Of a DNA stretch of 64,000 nucleotides, positions 36,089 through 45,145 are shown piece by piece (position 1 is the first letter of the stretch; the number at the start of each line of letters is the position of its first letter). Both the position numbers and the translations under genes were made by a program. The stretch lies in the NCBI RefSeq assembly GCF_900155425.1, contig NZ_LT700191.1, forward strand, positions 951,097 to 1,015,096, given 5' to 3'. Below the pieces are notes generated by a model. That model ran no database searches, had not been told where the DNA came from, and saw nothing but the letters and a program-made list of their open reading frames with translations. This DNA comes from Parabacteroides massiliensis (GTDB lineage Bacteria; Bacteroidota; Bacteroidia; Bacteroidales; Tannerellaceae).

Positions 36089-36806
36089 ATGAAAAAACAT
36101 CATTTATTATGTCTCTTTTTATTCCTATCCGTCGCTTGTTCAACAAATAAAAAAAACGGAACTTGTCATCTGGAAGAAACAGATGAGGTGCTTTCTTTTC
36201 CGATTGATACGGATACAAAAAACAATTTCAACATCTATTCAATCTATAAAGACAAAGACGGAAAGGAGTATTTCACTTTCCAGAACCACCAAAACAATAC
36301 TATCCACTTCTATGACCTGAAACGACAAAAACCGGCATTCAAGATATCCCCTCCACAAGAAGGGAGTAACGGTGTCGGACATAGCCACTCCCGGACACAA
36401 TTCAATACAGAAAGTTCCGGCCAAGAGCAAATATTTCGAACATGTACAATTGCCGGACGAGTTGACTGCTAGTCCTGAAGATTTTTGTAAAAACGCTTGG
36501 TACAGCAACCTGTTTTACGATCCTTACCGGGAAGTGTACTACCGGATCGCCTATCCGCCTTCAACTTTGGATAAAGATATTCGCCCGCTGGAACTTATTC
36601 AATTCGGCCGCAAGAATTTCAGTATCCTTATTCTCGACAAAGATTTCCGTATTCTCGGTGAAACACTTTTCCCAGACAATACCTACAATCCGCAGATTAT
36701 GTTTGTACGCCCCGAAGGGTTATACATTTGCGACAGTCATTATCTGAATCCACGATTCAATGACGACATCCTCAGTTTCCGAAAATATGAATTGGCCGGT
36801 GAATGA
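36089..36806 (+). pseudogene. Broken DUF4221-like lipoprotein (frameshift plus probable internal deletion)
   Basis: The first frame (36089-36472) begins with a lipoprotein signal (LLCLFLFLSVACSTNKK) and a beta-rich start, then turns into unrelated sequence after about FKISPPQEGSNGVG. The second frame (open from about 36372 to 36806) continues with propeller-like sequence (YDPYREVYYRIAYPPSTLDK, ILDKDFRILGETLFPDN, PEGLYICDSHYLNP). Together about 240 residues, against roughly 350-400 for intact DUF4221 lipoproteins as I know them, so about 100 residues are missing as well as the frame. Neither half makes a credible stand-alone gene. The family assignment is from pattern recognition. Confidence 0.7.
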
Positions 36807-36904
36807 AAGGAATCAGTAATACAGGTTAATCTATCCGTAATTTATATACGCCTCAATCAAAATTACTTCCTATTTTTGTAACATAATTAAAATGGAAGAT
36901 TTGT

Positions 36905-37936
36905 ATGGAAAAGAAAATGACAAGAAGATCCTGGATGAAATCTTCGCTGACCACATTAGCATCCCTGACGGCCGTTTCCAGTCTGCCGACTTCTCTCAAA
37001 GGTAGTATCATGCCGGCCAAGTTGCTCGCCGGAGAATCAAGCTCAAGCTCCTCAAAAGTTCTGATGACGAAAAACATCTCATCCGATGCTTTGGTCAAGA
37101 TATACGAAGCACTCGGACGTAAAGCTTCCGGACGAGTCGCAGTCAAGATTAGCACAGGCGAACCGGGAGGGCACAATTTCCTGCAACCGTCATTGATCAA
37201 GGATTTGGTGCAAAAAGTAGACGGAACAATAGTAGAATGCAACACAGCCTACGCCGGAAAGCGTTTCACTACCGAAGACCATATACAGGCCGCTAAAGAC
37301 CATGGCTTCTTCGACATCGCGAAAGTTGATATCATGGATTCCGAAGGAGAATTCAAACTTCCGGTGAAAGATAAAAAACATCTCCAGTATAACCTCGTCG
37401 GTACACATCTGAAGAATTATGATTTTATGATCAACCTGGCCCATTTCAAAGGACACGCAATGGGCGGATTCGGCGGGGTTCTGAAGAACCAATCCATCGG
37501 TGTCGCATCCTCCAAAGGGAAAGCATATATCCATACAGCCGGTAAGACGACGGATCAGGTCGAGATGTGGAACAACCTGCCCGGACAGGATGCTTTCCTC
37601 GAATCGATGGCCGCTTCGGCACAAAGCGTTGCCGATTATTTTGGCGACAAGATTTTATACATCAACGTGATGAACAACCTTTCGATCGACTGTGATTGCG
37701 ATTCCAACCCACACGATGCCGAGATGAAAGATATCGGGATACTCGCCTCAACCGACCCTGTTGCCCTGGACCAAGCTTGCCTCGATCTGGTCTATGCCGT
37801 GAAACCGACTGAAGGTAATGATAACCGCCCACTAATCAACCGGATCGAGAGTCTGCACGGACGCCACACGGTCGATTATGCCGAAACGATCGGATTAGGA
37901 AGCAAGAAGTATGAACTGGTAATGCTGGACGCGTAA
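36905..37936 (+). CDS. DUF362-domain exported protein, probable Tat substrate
   Basis: 343 residues. The N-terminus MEKKMTRRSWMKSSLTTLAS has a twin-arginine pattern (TRRSWMK) followed by a moderately hydrophobic stretch, so Tat export is likely. The DUF362 body shows VAVKISTGEPGGHNFLQPSL, GTIVECNTAYAGKRFTTEDH, INLAHFKGHAMGGFGGVLKN and GILASTDPVALDQACLDLVY, all typical. Many family members also carry ferredoxin cysteines; here only CDCD is present, so no complete iron-sulfur motif. Function unknown. A sulfatase gene follows 28 bases later and may share the transcript. Confidence 0.85.
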   Translation: MEKKMTRRSWMKSSLTTLASLTAVSSLPTSLKGSIMPAKLLAGESSSSSSKVLMTKNISSDALVKIYEALGRKASGRVAVKISTGEPGGHNFLQPSLIKDLVQKVDGTIVECNTAYAGKRFTTEDHIQAAKDHGFFDIAKVDIMDSEGEFKLPVKDKKHLQYNLVGTHLKNYDFMINLAHFKGHAMGGFGGVLKNQSIGVASSKGKAYIHTAGKTTDQVEMWNNLPGQDAFLESMAASAQSVADYFGDKILYINVMNNLSIDCDCDSNPHDAEMKDIGILASTDPVALDQACLDLVYAVKPTEGNDNRPLINRIESLHGRHTVDYAETIGLGSKKYELVMLDA

Positions 37937-37964
37937 TAGCGTAAAAACCGAAAAACACAAAAAG

Positions 37965-39506
37965 ATGGATAAACGTTTTTTATTACCTTTAGCAATCCTT
38001 CCTGCTTTCCAAGCGGGAAACACACAGGCTGCCGACCAATCTGCCAAACGGCCGAATATCATCCTTTTTATGGTTGACGATATGGGATGGGAAGACACTT
38101 CCCTGCCCTTCTGGACAGAAAAGACACATTATAACGAAGTGTATGAGACACCCAACATGGAACGTCTTGCCCGCCAGGGAGTCATGTTCACCCAGGCGTA
38201 TGCGAGCAGCATCAGTTCCCCGTCCCGCTGTAGCCTGATCACCGGGACGAATGCCGCCCGCCACCGTGTCACAAACTGGACACTGCAAAAAGATAAGACA
38301 ACCGACCGAAAAGACAGCCTGCTCAACGTGCCGGACTGGAACTACAACGGTATCAGCCAGGTTCCGGGAACCGCCAACACCTTCGTCGGGACCTCTTTCG
38401 TCCAACTCCTGAAGAACAGCGGATATCACACGATCCATTGTGGAAAGGCCCATTTCGGTGCGATCGACACTCCGGGGGAAGACCCGCACCACTGGGGATT
38501 CGAAGTCAATATTGCCGGTCATGCCGCCGGTGGTCTGGCGAGCTACTTGGGGGAAGAGAATTACGGACATACGAAAGACGGCAAACCGACTTCGCTGATG
38601 TCCATCCCCGGCCTCGAAAAATATTGGGGAACGGAAACTTTCGCCACCGAAGCCTTGACACAGGAAGCAATCAAGGCTCTCGACAAGGCGAAGAAATACA
38701 ACCAGCCGTTCTACCTCTACATGTCCCACTATGCCATCCATATCCCACTGAACAAGGATATGCGTTTCTACGAGAAATACAAGAAAAAGGGAATGACGGA
38801 TCATGAAGCGGCCTACGCCACCTTGATCGAAGGGATGGACAAGAGTCTGGGGGATCTGATGGACTGGTTGGAAAAGAACGGGGAGACAGACAATACGATC
38901 ATCATTTTCATGAGCGACAATGGCGGCCTTGCCTCTACATCCGAATGGCGCGACGGTCCGTTATACACCCAGAACTACCCGCTGTACAGCGGCAAAGGTT
39001 CCCTTTGCGAAGGAGGCATCCGCGAACCTATGATCGTCAGTTGGCCGGGAGTAGCCAAACCCGGTACCCGTTGCGACAAATATCTGCTGATAGAAGATTT
39101 CTACCCGACTATTCTGGAAATGGCCGGAGTAAAGGACTACGAGACGGTGCAACCGATCGACGGAGTCAGTTTCGTCCCTCTGCTCACCGGGACGGGCGAT
39201 CCCTCCAAAGGGCGATCTCTCTTCTGGAATATGCCTAACAACTGGGGAAACGACGGTCCGGGCATCAACTTCAACTGTGCTGTCCGCAATGGCGACTGGA
39301 AGCTGATTTACTATTACGGTACAGGCAAGAAAGAGTTGTTCAACATCTCTGATGACATCGGTGAAAAGAACGACCTCAGTGCCCGCCATCCGGAAATTGT
39401 CAAACGTCTCTCCAAAGAACTCGGCAACCACCTCCGCAAAGTAGATGCCCAACGCCCGTCTTTCAAGGCAACAGGAAAAGCTTGTCCGTGGCCGGATGAA
39501 GTATAA
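37965..39506 (+). CDS. S-type sulfatase, exported
   Basis: 513 residues with a signal peptide (MDKRFLLPLAILPAFQAGNT). Alkaline-phosphatase-fold sulfatase: metal ligands in FMVDDMGWEDTSLPF, the maturation motif SSPSRCSLITG with Ser84 as the residue oxidised to formylglycine (so it needs an anaerobic sulfatase-maturating radical-SAM enzyme, not in this window), HCGKAHFGAID, and FMSDNGG. Removes sulfate from a glycan or other ester; the substrate cannot be assigned. No glycoside hydrolases nearby. Probably cotranscribed with the DUF362 gene. Confidence 0.93.
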   Translation: MDKRFLLPLAILPAFQAGNTQAADQSAKRPNIILFMVDDMGWEDTSLPFWTEKTHYNEVYETPNMERLARQGVMFTQAYASSISSPSRCSLITGTNAARHRVTNWTLQKDKTTDRKDSLLNVPDWNYNGISQVPGTANTFVGTSFVQLLKNSGYHTIHCGKAHFGAIDTPGEDPHHWGFEVNIAGHAAGGLASYLGEENYGHTKDGKPTSLMSIPGLEKYWGTETFATEALTQEAIKALDKAKKYNQPFYLYMSHYAIHIPLNKDMRFYEKYKKKGMTDHEAAYATLIEGMDKSLGDLMDWLEKNGETDNTIIIFMSDNGGLASTSEWRDGPLYTQNYPLYSGKGSLCEGGIREPMIVSWPGVAKPGTRCDKYLLIEDFYPTILEMAGVKDYETVQPIDGVSFVPLLTGTGDPSKGRSLFWNMPNNWGNDGPGINFNCAVRNGDWKLIYYYGTGKKELFNISDDIGEKNDLSARHPEIVKRLSKELGNHLRKVDAQRPSFKATGKACPWPDEV

Positions 39507-39587
39507 AAAAAGAAGGTGGTGTGTCAAAATGTACTTGTCCTCATGCTTAACATAAAGGGACAAGGCTGTTTTCGACACACCACCTTC
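39504..39587 (-). terminator. Terminator downstream of the 26-residue gene (minus strand)
   Basis: GAAGGTGGTGTGTC pairs perfectly with GACACACCACCTTC, with an inner pairing of TTGTCC and GGACAA. On the minus strand the stem is followed by seven T. Confidence 0.85.
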
Positions 39588-39605
39588 CAGACACACATTT
39601 ACCTC

Positions 39606-39686
39606 TTATTTCATACCATATTTATGCATTCCATACTCACCTAATATTTCAAGGCATCTGAGGCATTTTCTAAAAAACTTCTTCAT
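39606..39686 (-). CDS. Candidate 26-residue small protein
   Basis: A minus-strand ATG at 39686 opens a 26-codon frame: begins MKKFFRKCLRCLEILGE, continues YGMHKYGMK, ends TAA. It is basic with two closely spaced cysteines (C-L-R-C). A purine-rich ribosome site (AAGAAGAGAG) lies at normal distance, a TACTTTTG promoter box about 80 bases upstream, and a strong terminator 19 bases downstream. A complete transcription unit around so short a frame argues for a real small protein rather than chance. Function unknown. Confidence 0.6.
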   Translation of the reverse strand: MKKFFRKCLRCLEILGEYGMHKYGMK

Positions 39687-39762
39687 AGTTTCTCTCTTCT
39701 TGTTTAAAACGATTCATGCAAAACACGCCTGCGTTTATATTGCATAACTATGTTTTACAACA

Positions 39763-39770
39763 CAAAAGTA
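39763..39770 (-). promoter_or_regulatory. -7 promoter element TACTTTTG of the small gene
   Basis: Exact TAnnTTTG match on the minus strand in the gap between the acyltransferase stop and the 26-codon frame. Confidence 0.5.
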
Positions 39771-39850
39771 AGAGCAAAACAGATACATTATTCATCTCAA
39801 GTGTCTATTTAACATCATTTGCACAAACAGCCGGACAAGAAGAAGGCGCC

Positions 39851-40993
39851 TCAACCGATGATGTATTTAGCATACGGCAATTTACTCACCAGATAAGTAA
39901 ATGACCATGAACAAATAAAGGTAAGAACAGCCGAAACAGGCACCAACGCCGGAATAGGCGTCCCGATCCACTGCGCGAACATATAGGAAGGACCGACAAA
40001 GAAATAATGCACGCAATACAAGCCAAAACCACATTTTGTCAAATTGGCAAGGGCACGGCAAATAGCGGGCGAAGTAACCCGTACTTTCCGAACCAACAGG
40101 AAAACGGCTGCCGTCATCAACAACACGTTAGGCGAACAATAAGTAAAGAACAGCTCCATCCCTTCCTCGCTCACATTCGGATCAGATGTCATATAGCGAA
40201 AACCGGCTAATGTAATGAAATAGCCGACCAAGAACAACGGGACCGTCACCGACAAGGTCTTGCCGAACGGCCAGTCAGCTCCTTTTCCTAAATAATGCCC
40301 TAACAGCAAATATCCGTTGAAACCGGCAAAATAGTAGAACAAACCGAATGAATTCCAGGAACAGGTTCCGAACTGGTAATGCGAAACGAACTCTGTCAGG
40401 TAAGGAATAAACAACGAAACAAACCAAAGCGCCAGAAACATACGCTTCGCCTTGCCCGACGCCTTTTCCACCCAGGCGGAAAAGACCGGCATATAGAGAT
40501 AAAGCCCTATCAACACATAAATATACCACATAGGTGTCGCATAGACCGTGAAGGTTACAGGGATCAAAGCAATCGTCTTCAACGCCTCTAAGAACGAGGC
40601 AGAAGGGTTCGGCTCCCAAGGGAAAAAATCCGTCACCAGTTCCGGACTGCCTCCCACCCACTGGATGAACCAGGGAGCCAGATCGAACAAGACAGACCAG
40701 ATCAGGAATGGGAACAACACACGTGGAATGCGTTTCTTATAAAAGACGGAAGCCTCCTGCCTGACCGGCAACAAAAGAAATCCGGTCATCATCACAAAAA
40801 GCGGAACACTGGCACGCAGCATGGAACCGTAAACAGAGCCCCAGAAATTGAACTCCGGATCGGCACGCGACTCAGGCGAAGCGTTAAATGGGTCGGTGCA
40901 ATGAATGGCAATCACCATCAGGATGGCAACAAGACGAAGCACATCCAGCCAGACAATATGCGCTCTGGCGGTAGTAGTTTGAACAGTGCTCAT
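39851..40993 (-). CDS. Acyltransferase family 3 membrane protein (OafA/YrhL-like)
   Basis: 380 residues with about ten membrane segments. The N-terminal IVWLDVLRLVAILMVIAIHC contains the family-typical R and catalytic H (LDxxRxxxxxxVxxxH), followed by SVPLFVMMTGFLLLP (the FFxxSGF-like segment). Such enzymes O-acetylate surface polysaccharides or other envelope molecules from the cytoplasmic membrane. It follows the membrane AraC regulator by 24 bases on the same strand, so the two are likely cotranscribed. Confidence 0.92.
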   Translation of the reverse strand: MSTVQTTTARAHIVWLDVLRLVAILMVIAIHCTDPFNASPESRADPEFNFWGSVYGSMLRASVPLFVMMTGFLLLPVRQEASVFYKKRIPRVLFPFLIWSVLFDLAPWFIQWVGGSPELVTDFFPWEPNPSASFLEALKTIALIPVTFTVYATPMWYIYVLIGLYLYMPVFSAWVEKASGKAKRMFLALWFVSLFIPYLTEFVSHYQFGTCSWNSFGLFYYFAGFNGYLLLGHYLGKGADWPFGKTLSVTVPLFLVGYFITLAGFRYMTSDPNVSEEGMELFFTYCSPNVLLMTAAVFLLVRKVRVTSPAICRALANLTKCGFGLYCVHYFFVGPSYMFAQWIGTPIPALVPVSAVLTFICSWSFTYLVSKLPYAKYIIG

Positions 40994-41017
40994 GGTAGAA
41001 TAAAGATCGTTATGTGT

Positions 41018-42142
41018 TTATTTGCTATTCTTATACTCCGACGGAATCGTGCCTGTACATTTCAGGAAAGCCCGCCGGAACGTACTGATCGAATGGAATC
41101 CGGAACGTTCGGCAATATCCTGTATGCTGGCATTCGGCTCTGCATCCATCAGGCGCTTGCTTTCCTCGATCCGGAACTGGTTGACATAATCGGAAAACGA
41201 TTGTCCCAACTCCCGGTTAAACAATTGGGAAAGATAAGAACGGCTGATAGGGAAGATACGTTGTAAATCCGTCAGGCGTAAATCTTCGCGAAGATACGGT
41301 TTTTCTCTTTCAAACCAAGCATTTACTTCTTCCGCATAGCGTTTGCTGAGAACCCGGTGTTCATCATCGTCATCACCATCTTCCGTTTCCTGATACGGCA
41401 GATCCCATCCGTTTTTAAAAGAATGTTCCAGTACGACCACTTTCAGAAACAGCGCCTTATAGAAAAAATAATACCAGACGAACAGCAAGACTGTTTTGTC
41501 GACCGCATACATCAAAGGTGTATTGGTCAGCAGCAAGACAAGATAAAAGCCATACAGAACAATTAAAATTATCATGGTTTTCCTTAACCATTCCAAATCA
41601 TATTCTTCCGGGTCAGACACATTTTCAGCCAGAAAAACATTAAAGTCTTTACTGTACCTTACTATCAAATAAACAGGTAGAGCCATATAAAACAAAGTTA
41701 GCAGAAAGACTGCCATACGGAGCGAAACATCCATATTCAAGTATTCGAAAACCTCCCGTATCGAATAATAGGTATGAATTTCACCTCCCGACAGACGATA
41801 AGCCAAGTAGGCCAATCCACCGAAAATAACCGGACAGATAAATAGGAAAAAACGCTTGCAGGTAAGAAAACCGGGGCGCAAGACTTCAATCACGTAACAA
41901 GCAAGCGTTGCCGTCACCAAAGCCCCCATAATCAGAATATCCGGATGGAAAGCCTCTTTCGGTTCATGTAGGTATAGATTGACAGACAACCTTATGACAG
42001 CCAGAAAAGCCCACAAAAACATTCCCCACCCCAATATCTTTTTCGCCCGGTTATCACCGGCCCGGAGCAACAGGGTGACTCCGCCGAAAATACAGAATCC
42101 TATGATCTGCAAGCTTAATAAAAACTGAATTTTGTCCAACAT
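41018..42142 (-). CDS. Membrane-anchored AraC-family regulator
   Basis: 374 residues: about seven hydrophobic segments in the N-terminal 230 residues (FLLSLQIIGFCIFGGVTLLL, ILIMGALVTATLACYVIEVL, FLFICPVIFGGLAYLAYRL and others), then a C-terminal AraC HTH (LTDLQRIFPISRSYLSQLFN, SIQDIAERSGFHSISTFRRA, ending FLKCTGTIPSEYKNSK). This topology suggests signal sensing in the membrane and DNA binding from it. It may control the cotranscribed acyltransferase or the divergent fimbrillin gene. Signal unknown. Confidence 0.9.
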   Translation of the reverse strand: MLDKIQFLLSLQIIGFCIFGGVTLLLRAGDNRAKKILGWGMFLWAFLAVIRLSVNLYLHEPKEAFHPDILIMGALVTATLACYVIEVLRPGFLTCKRFFLFICPVIFGGLAYLAYRLSGGEIHTYYSIREVFEYLNMDVSLRMAVFLLTLFYMALPVYLIVRYSKDFNVFLAENVSDPEEYDLEWLRKTMIILIVLYGFYLVLLLTNTPLMYAVDKTVLLFVWYYFFYKALFLKVVVLEHSFKNGWDLPYQETEDGDDDDEHRVLSKRYAEEVNAWFEREKPYLREDLRLTDLQRIFPISRSYLSQLFNRELGQSFSDYVNQFRIEESKRLMDAEPNASIQDIAERSGFHSISTFRRAFLKCTGTIPSEYKNSK

Positions 42143-42344
42143 AATATATCCCTCGTATCAAGTAAACAAATTGAAGCATTAAATAGTTGATCTGAACCAT
42201 TAGCAGACAATTTGATGCCTGTAGACAATTTGCACCCTGTGGTTTTATACGATTTCATCGCGGTTTTATACCGAATGCACCCTCTACCTTCCCAAACCGA
42301 CTGATCTTTGCACCTGTAATCATTTCACAAAAATAACACAAAGA

Positions 42345-43307
42345 ATGAATAAATTACTACTATTTATGATGATAACGGCCAGTATTTTCAGTTGTACAAA
42401 CGACTACGATCCGGGACTCATTGAAAATTCGGGCATGAAAGAGCAGCCTTTAAGAATAATCACAAAGGCATTGACGACAAAGTCTCCTAATTTCATGCAA
42501 GAATTTACAAACGGATCGGTCATCGGGTTGCATGTCGTCGCAGAAAACACCGGCAACATCTACGATAGTAACACAGATTACAAAAACGTACGGGCTGAAG
42601 CCTATCTGGTGAGCAACAGGTTGAACTGGCGCCAATCACCCGAAATCTATCTGCACGAGGAACCGGTCACCGTTTATGCCTATTATCCCTATCAATCACA
42701 AGTGGACTTCGATCCGGAGAATATTCCGATCCGTATATCGCCGGATGCTTCCCTGACGAAAGATTACATGTACGGGATACAAGCCAGCGGACAACGGGCG
42801 GTCAACCAAATTTCGCCGGTCGCATTGCTCAACATGAATCATACGCTTTCACTCCTAAGCTTCCAATTGCGAATGACACCGGAAACGGAAGGTTGCTTCC
42901 TGCTCCACGCGATTCAGATCGGGAACAAAGCCGGCGGAACAGCCCTTTGTTTTATGGGCAAAATGAATATCAAAACCGGCAATATCAGAGGATGTGCTGG
43001 GACGAATGCTTCCACCCGCCTGAAACTGAACACACCACTCATGCTGAAAGAAATCCCGGGCGAGCCGCAGCAACTGATGGTGATCCCGACATCACGCATT
43101 CGGACAGACGGCGATGTGGAAGTACTCTTCATCATCAACGGAACGACATTCAAATATAAAGTTCCCGCCGATACGAAGTGGGAAAAAGGGAAGAGATATA
43201 AGTATGACCTCCTTTTCAACGGAAAAGAGATCACTCTCGAAAATGTAAGTACCAGCGGATGGCTTCCCGTTGAAGGGAATATGGAAAAGAGAACTGAAAT
43301 TCTATAA
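42345..43307 (+). CDS. Fimbrillin-family lipoprotein (Mfa-like)
   Basis: 320 residues. Lipobox near residue 17 (MITASIFSCTNDYDPG). The body matches the fimbrillin-like family: PVTVYAYYPYQSQVDFDPEN, LTKDYMYGIQAS, ALLNMNHTLSLLSFQLRMTP (the typical NHxLSxxxF segment) and KRYKYDLLFNGKEITLENVS, ending SGWLPVEG. Such proteins are pilus tip/stalk subunits or surface lipoproteins processed after export. It stands alone, divergent from the membrane AraC gene. No Mfa/Fim anchor or tip genes follow, so it may be an orphan tip-like subunit. Confidence 0.85.
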   Translation: MNKLLLFMMITASIFSCTNDYDPGLIENSGMKEQPLRIITKALTTKSPNFMQEFTNGSVIGLHVVAENTGNIYDSNTDYKNVRAEAYLVSNRLNWRQSPEIYLHEEPVTVYAYYPYQSQVDFDPENIPIRISPDASLTKDYMYGIQASGQRAVNQISPVALLNMNHTLSLLSFQLRMTPETEGCFLLHAIQIGNKAGGTALCFMGKMNIKTGNIRGCAGTNASTRLKLNTPLMLKEIPGEPQQLMVIPTSRIRTDGDVEVLFIINGTTFKYKVPADTKWEKGKRYKYDLLFNGKEITLENVSTSGWLPVEGNMEKRTEIL

Positions 43308-43314
43308 ATGTAAC

Positions 43315-43353
43315 AGCCGGTGGCAAGCCCTGTTTCTCCGCTTGCCACCGGCT
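43315..43353. terminator. 14-bp perfect hairpin after fimbrillin gene
   Basis: AGCCGGTGGCAAGC pairs with GCTTGCCACCGGCT around an 11-base loop. There is no T run, so it may be an RNA-stabilising or rho-assisted terminator hairpin. Confidence 0.7.
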
Positions 43354-43386
43354 AATACACTGTACTTCATCATTCAAAAGAGATGT

Positions 43387-43473
43387 AAAAGCGCCCCGCC
43401 CATCTTATTCCTTCTCAATTTATCGCCAACAACACACCTCTATTCAAATTTAACCAGGGCGGGGTTGCTTTTT
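43387..43473. terminator. Bidirectional terminator with long loop
   Basis: GCGCCCCGCCC (43391-43401) pairs with GGGCGGGG..GC (43457-43468) across a loop of about 55 bases; T runs follow on both strands. The right arm touches the stop codon of the SusD gene. Confidence 0.6.
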
Positions 43474-45129
43474 CTATTGCCCACTGAACGGGTTTTGATC
43501 TGCCGTAGAAACAGCATCGTTATTGGCTATTTCCAGTTGCGGGATTTGCATGATGAAACGATAGTCGTTAGATTGCAATGTTCCTTTCGGTTCCGCATCC
43601 GAACCATTGTAGCCGTCCAATTGTGCCAGTCCCCAAGAATAGTGTCCGGCAGGATTGGCGGCAGTTGATCCGTAACGAACCAATGGTTGTTGCAGACGCA
43701 GCAGGTCATAAATACCGACAACACCTTCTCCGAGCAATTCTTTACGACGTTCGATATAGATTTTATTCAACAAAGCCGTTTTTTCTGCATCGGTTGTCAA
43801 TTTTGCCTGACGGGCAGATTGCAATGTGTTGAGATAGCTCAAAGCCTGTGTCGTGTTGCCCAGGTTTGCTTCTGCTTCTGCCATGATCAACAGCATTTCC
43901 GAACCACGCATCAACGGGAAGTCGATGCCGTAGGAGTGTGCCTGCTTAGCTCCGGCTCCGTCACCGTAAGTTTTCATCTTGTTATAGGCCCATTTAGCCT
44001 TGGTCTCGGCATCACCATTGGCTGAGCGGTGCCAGAACATAACGGCTTTTTCGTCCTCGTCGGTTACTCCGCTTGTTTTGTCACAACGGGTTCCGCGATA
44101 GTCGGTATCGTCAAACAAATCCACATATTTCTGGTCTACCAACAGGTTGATGAAGTTATAGATCGGACCGTCTTGCATGGCTTCACCATAGCTCGGATCC
44201 TGATTATACCAGTAATTGAATTCTGTGTTGGAACTGATGTTACTCAAGTTCGTGAACTGCACACCCCAAACCAATTCTGCACATCCGTCGGCCATTAGCA
44301 TGTCGAATCCGCTGTACCATTCGTCTTTCGACATCAATGTACCATATTTTTGATAAACCGATGAAGCTTCGGACAAAGCACTTTGCCAATTGCCCATCAC
44401 CTGATAGACACGTGCCAATATGCCGGATACGACATCTGCATCAATGCGCCATTTTTCGTCACGGCTGTAGTTGGACAATGCACTTTTAGCTGCTGTCAGG
44501 TCAGACACGATTTGGTCGTAGCACTGCTGGACAGTAGAGAAACCCTTGTTCGAATCGTCTGAAGAAGAAGTGCGCAAAATGACACCACGTTTGTCTTTGG
44601 CTATGGCGTAGGTCTGCTGGTAATTCATGATCAAATGAAAATAGGAGATACCGCGCATGGCAAGAGCTTGTCCACGGATGGCGTTCTTTTCCGTATCACT
44701 TCCTGTCGCATCGGGCAGAGCATCGATGATCTGGTTCGACTGGTTGATGACCTTGTACATGTTGGTCCAAATACGGTCTGCGTTTCCTGAAGCCATCGTG
44801 CGTTCCGACAAGAACTTGTAGGTCGATTCGGGAGAACCTCCGTAGTTAGTCGTACTCATGATGTCTGCTCCTCCCAAATCGTAGTGCATCGGCAGTCCGG
44901 CCAATCCTGCATAACAAGCATCATTTTGGCTACCGGAACCGTTATCGCCCAGCAGCAGGCACTTGTAAGTGGAGTTGAGCACCATGTTCAGCCCTGTTGT
45001 GCTGGAAAGAACGGTTTCTGAAGAAACTTTTTGTGCATCTTCCGTTGCCAGTTCATCGTTGCATCCGCAAAAACCCGTAGTGAATAGGCCCAAAGAGAGT
45101 ATTGCGATTGTTTTATTTATCTTTTTCAT
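43474..45129 (-). CDS. SusD/RagB-family outer-membrane nutrient-binding lipoprotein (second locus)
   Basis: 551 residues with a lipobox near residue 22 (LGLFTTGFCGCNDELATEDA). Typical SusD layout: RGQALAMRGISYFHLIMNYQ (the AxxLRA-like helix), LRTSSSDDSNKGFSTVQQCY, ALSYLNTLQSARQA and the C-terminal FIMQIPQLEIANNDAVS. It is 16 bases after its SusC partner, whose gene carries an in-frame stop codon. No enzymes accompany this pair, so the ligand cannot be guessed. Confidence 0.95.
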   Translation of the reverse strand: MKKINKTIAILSLGLFTTGFCGCNDELATEDAQKVSSETVLSSTTGLNMVLNSTYKCLLLGDNGSGSQNDACYAGLAGLPMHYDLGGADIMSTTNYGGSPESTYKFLSERTMASGNADRIWTNMYKVINQSNQIIDALPDATGSDTEKNAIRGQALAMRGISYFHLIMNYQQTYAIAKDKRGVILRTSSSDDSNKGFSTVQQCYDQIVSDLTAAKSALSNYSRDEKWRIDADVVSGILARVYQVMGNWQSALSEASSVYQKYGTLMSKDEWYSGFDMLMADGCAELVWGVQFTNLSNISSNTEFNYWYNQDPSYGEAMQDGPIYNFINLLVDQKYVDLFDDTDYRGTRCDKTSGVTDEDEKAVMFWHRSANGDAETKAKWAYNKMKTYGDGAGAKQAHSYGIDFPLMRGSEMLLIMAEAEANLGNTTQALSYLNTLQSARQAKLTTDAEKTALLNKIYIERRKELLGEGVVGIYDLLRLQQPLVRYGSTAANPAGHYSWGLAQLDGYNGSDAEPKGTLQSNDYRFIMQIPQLEIANNDAVSTADQNPFSGQ

Positions 45130-45145
45130 ATTCGAATCTGTTTAA

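Noticed and set aside
36372..36806. Independent 144-residue gene
   Set aside because: It lacks a signal sequence and its start lies in the degenerate part of the preceding lipoprotein frame; better explained as the second half of one broken gene.
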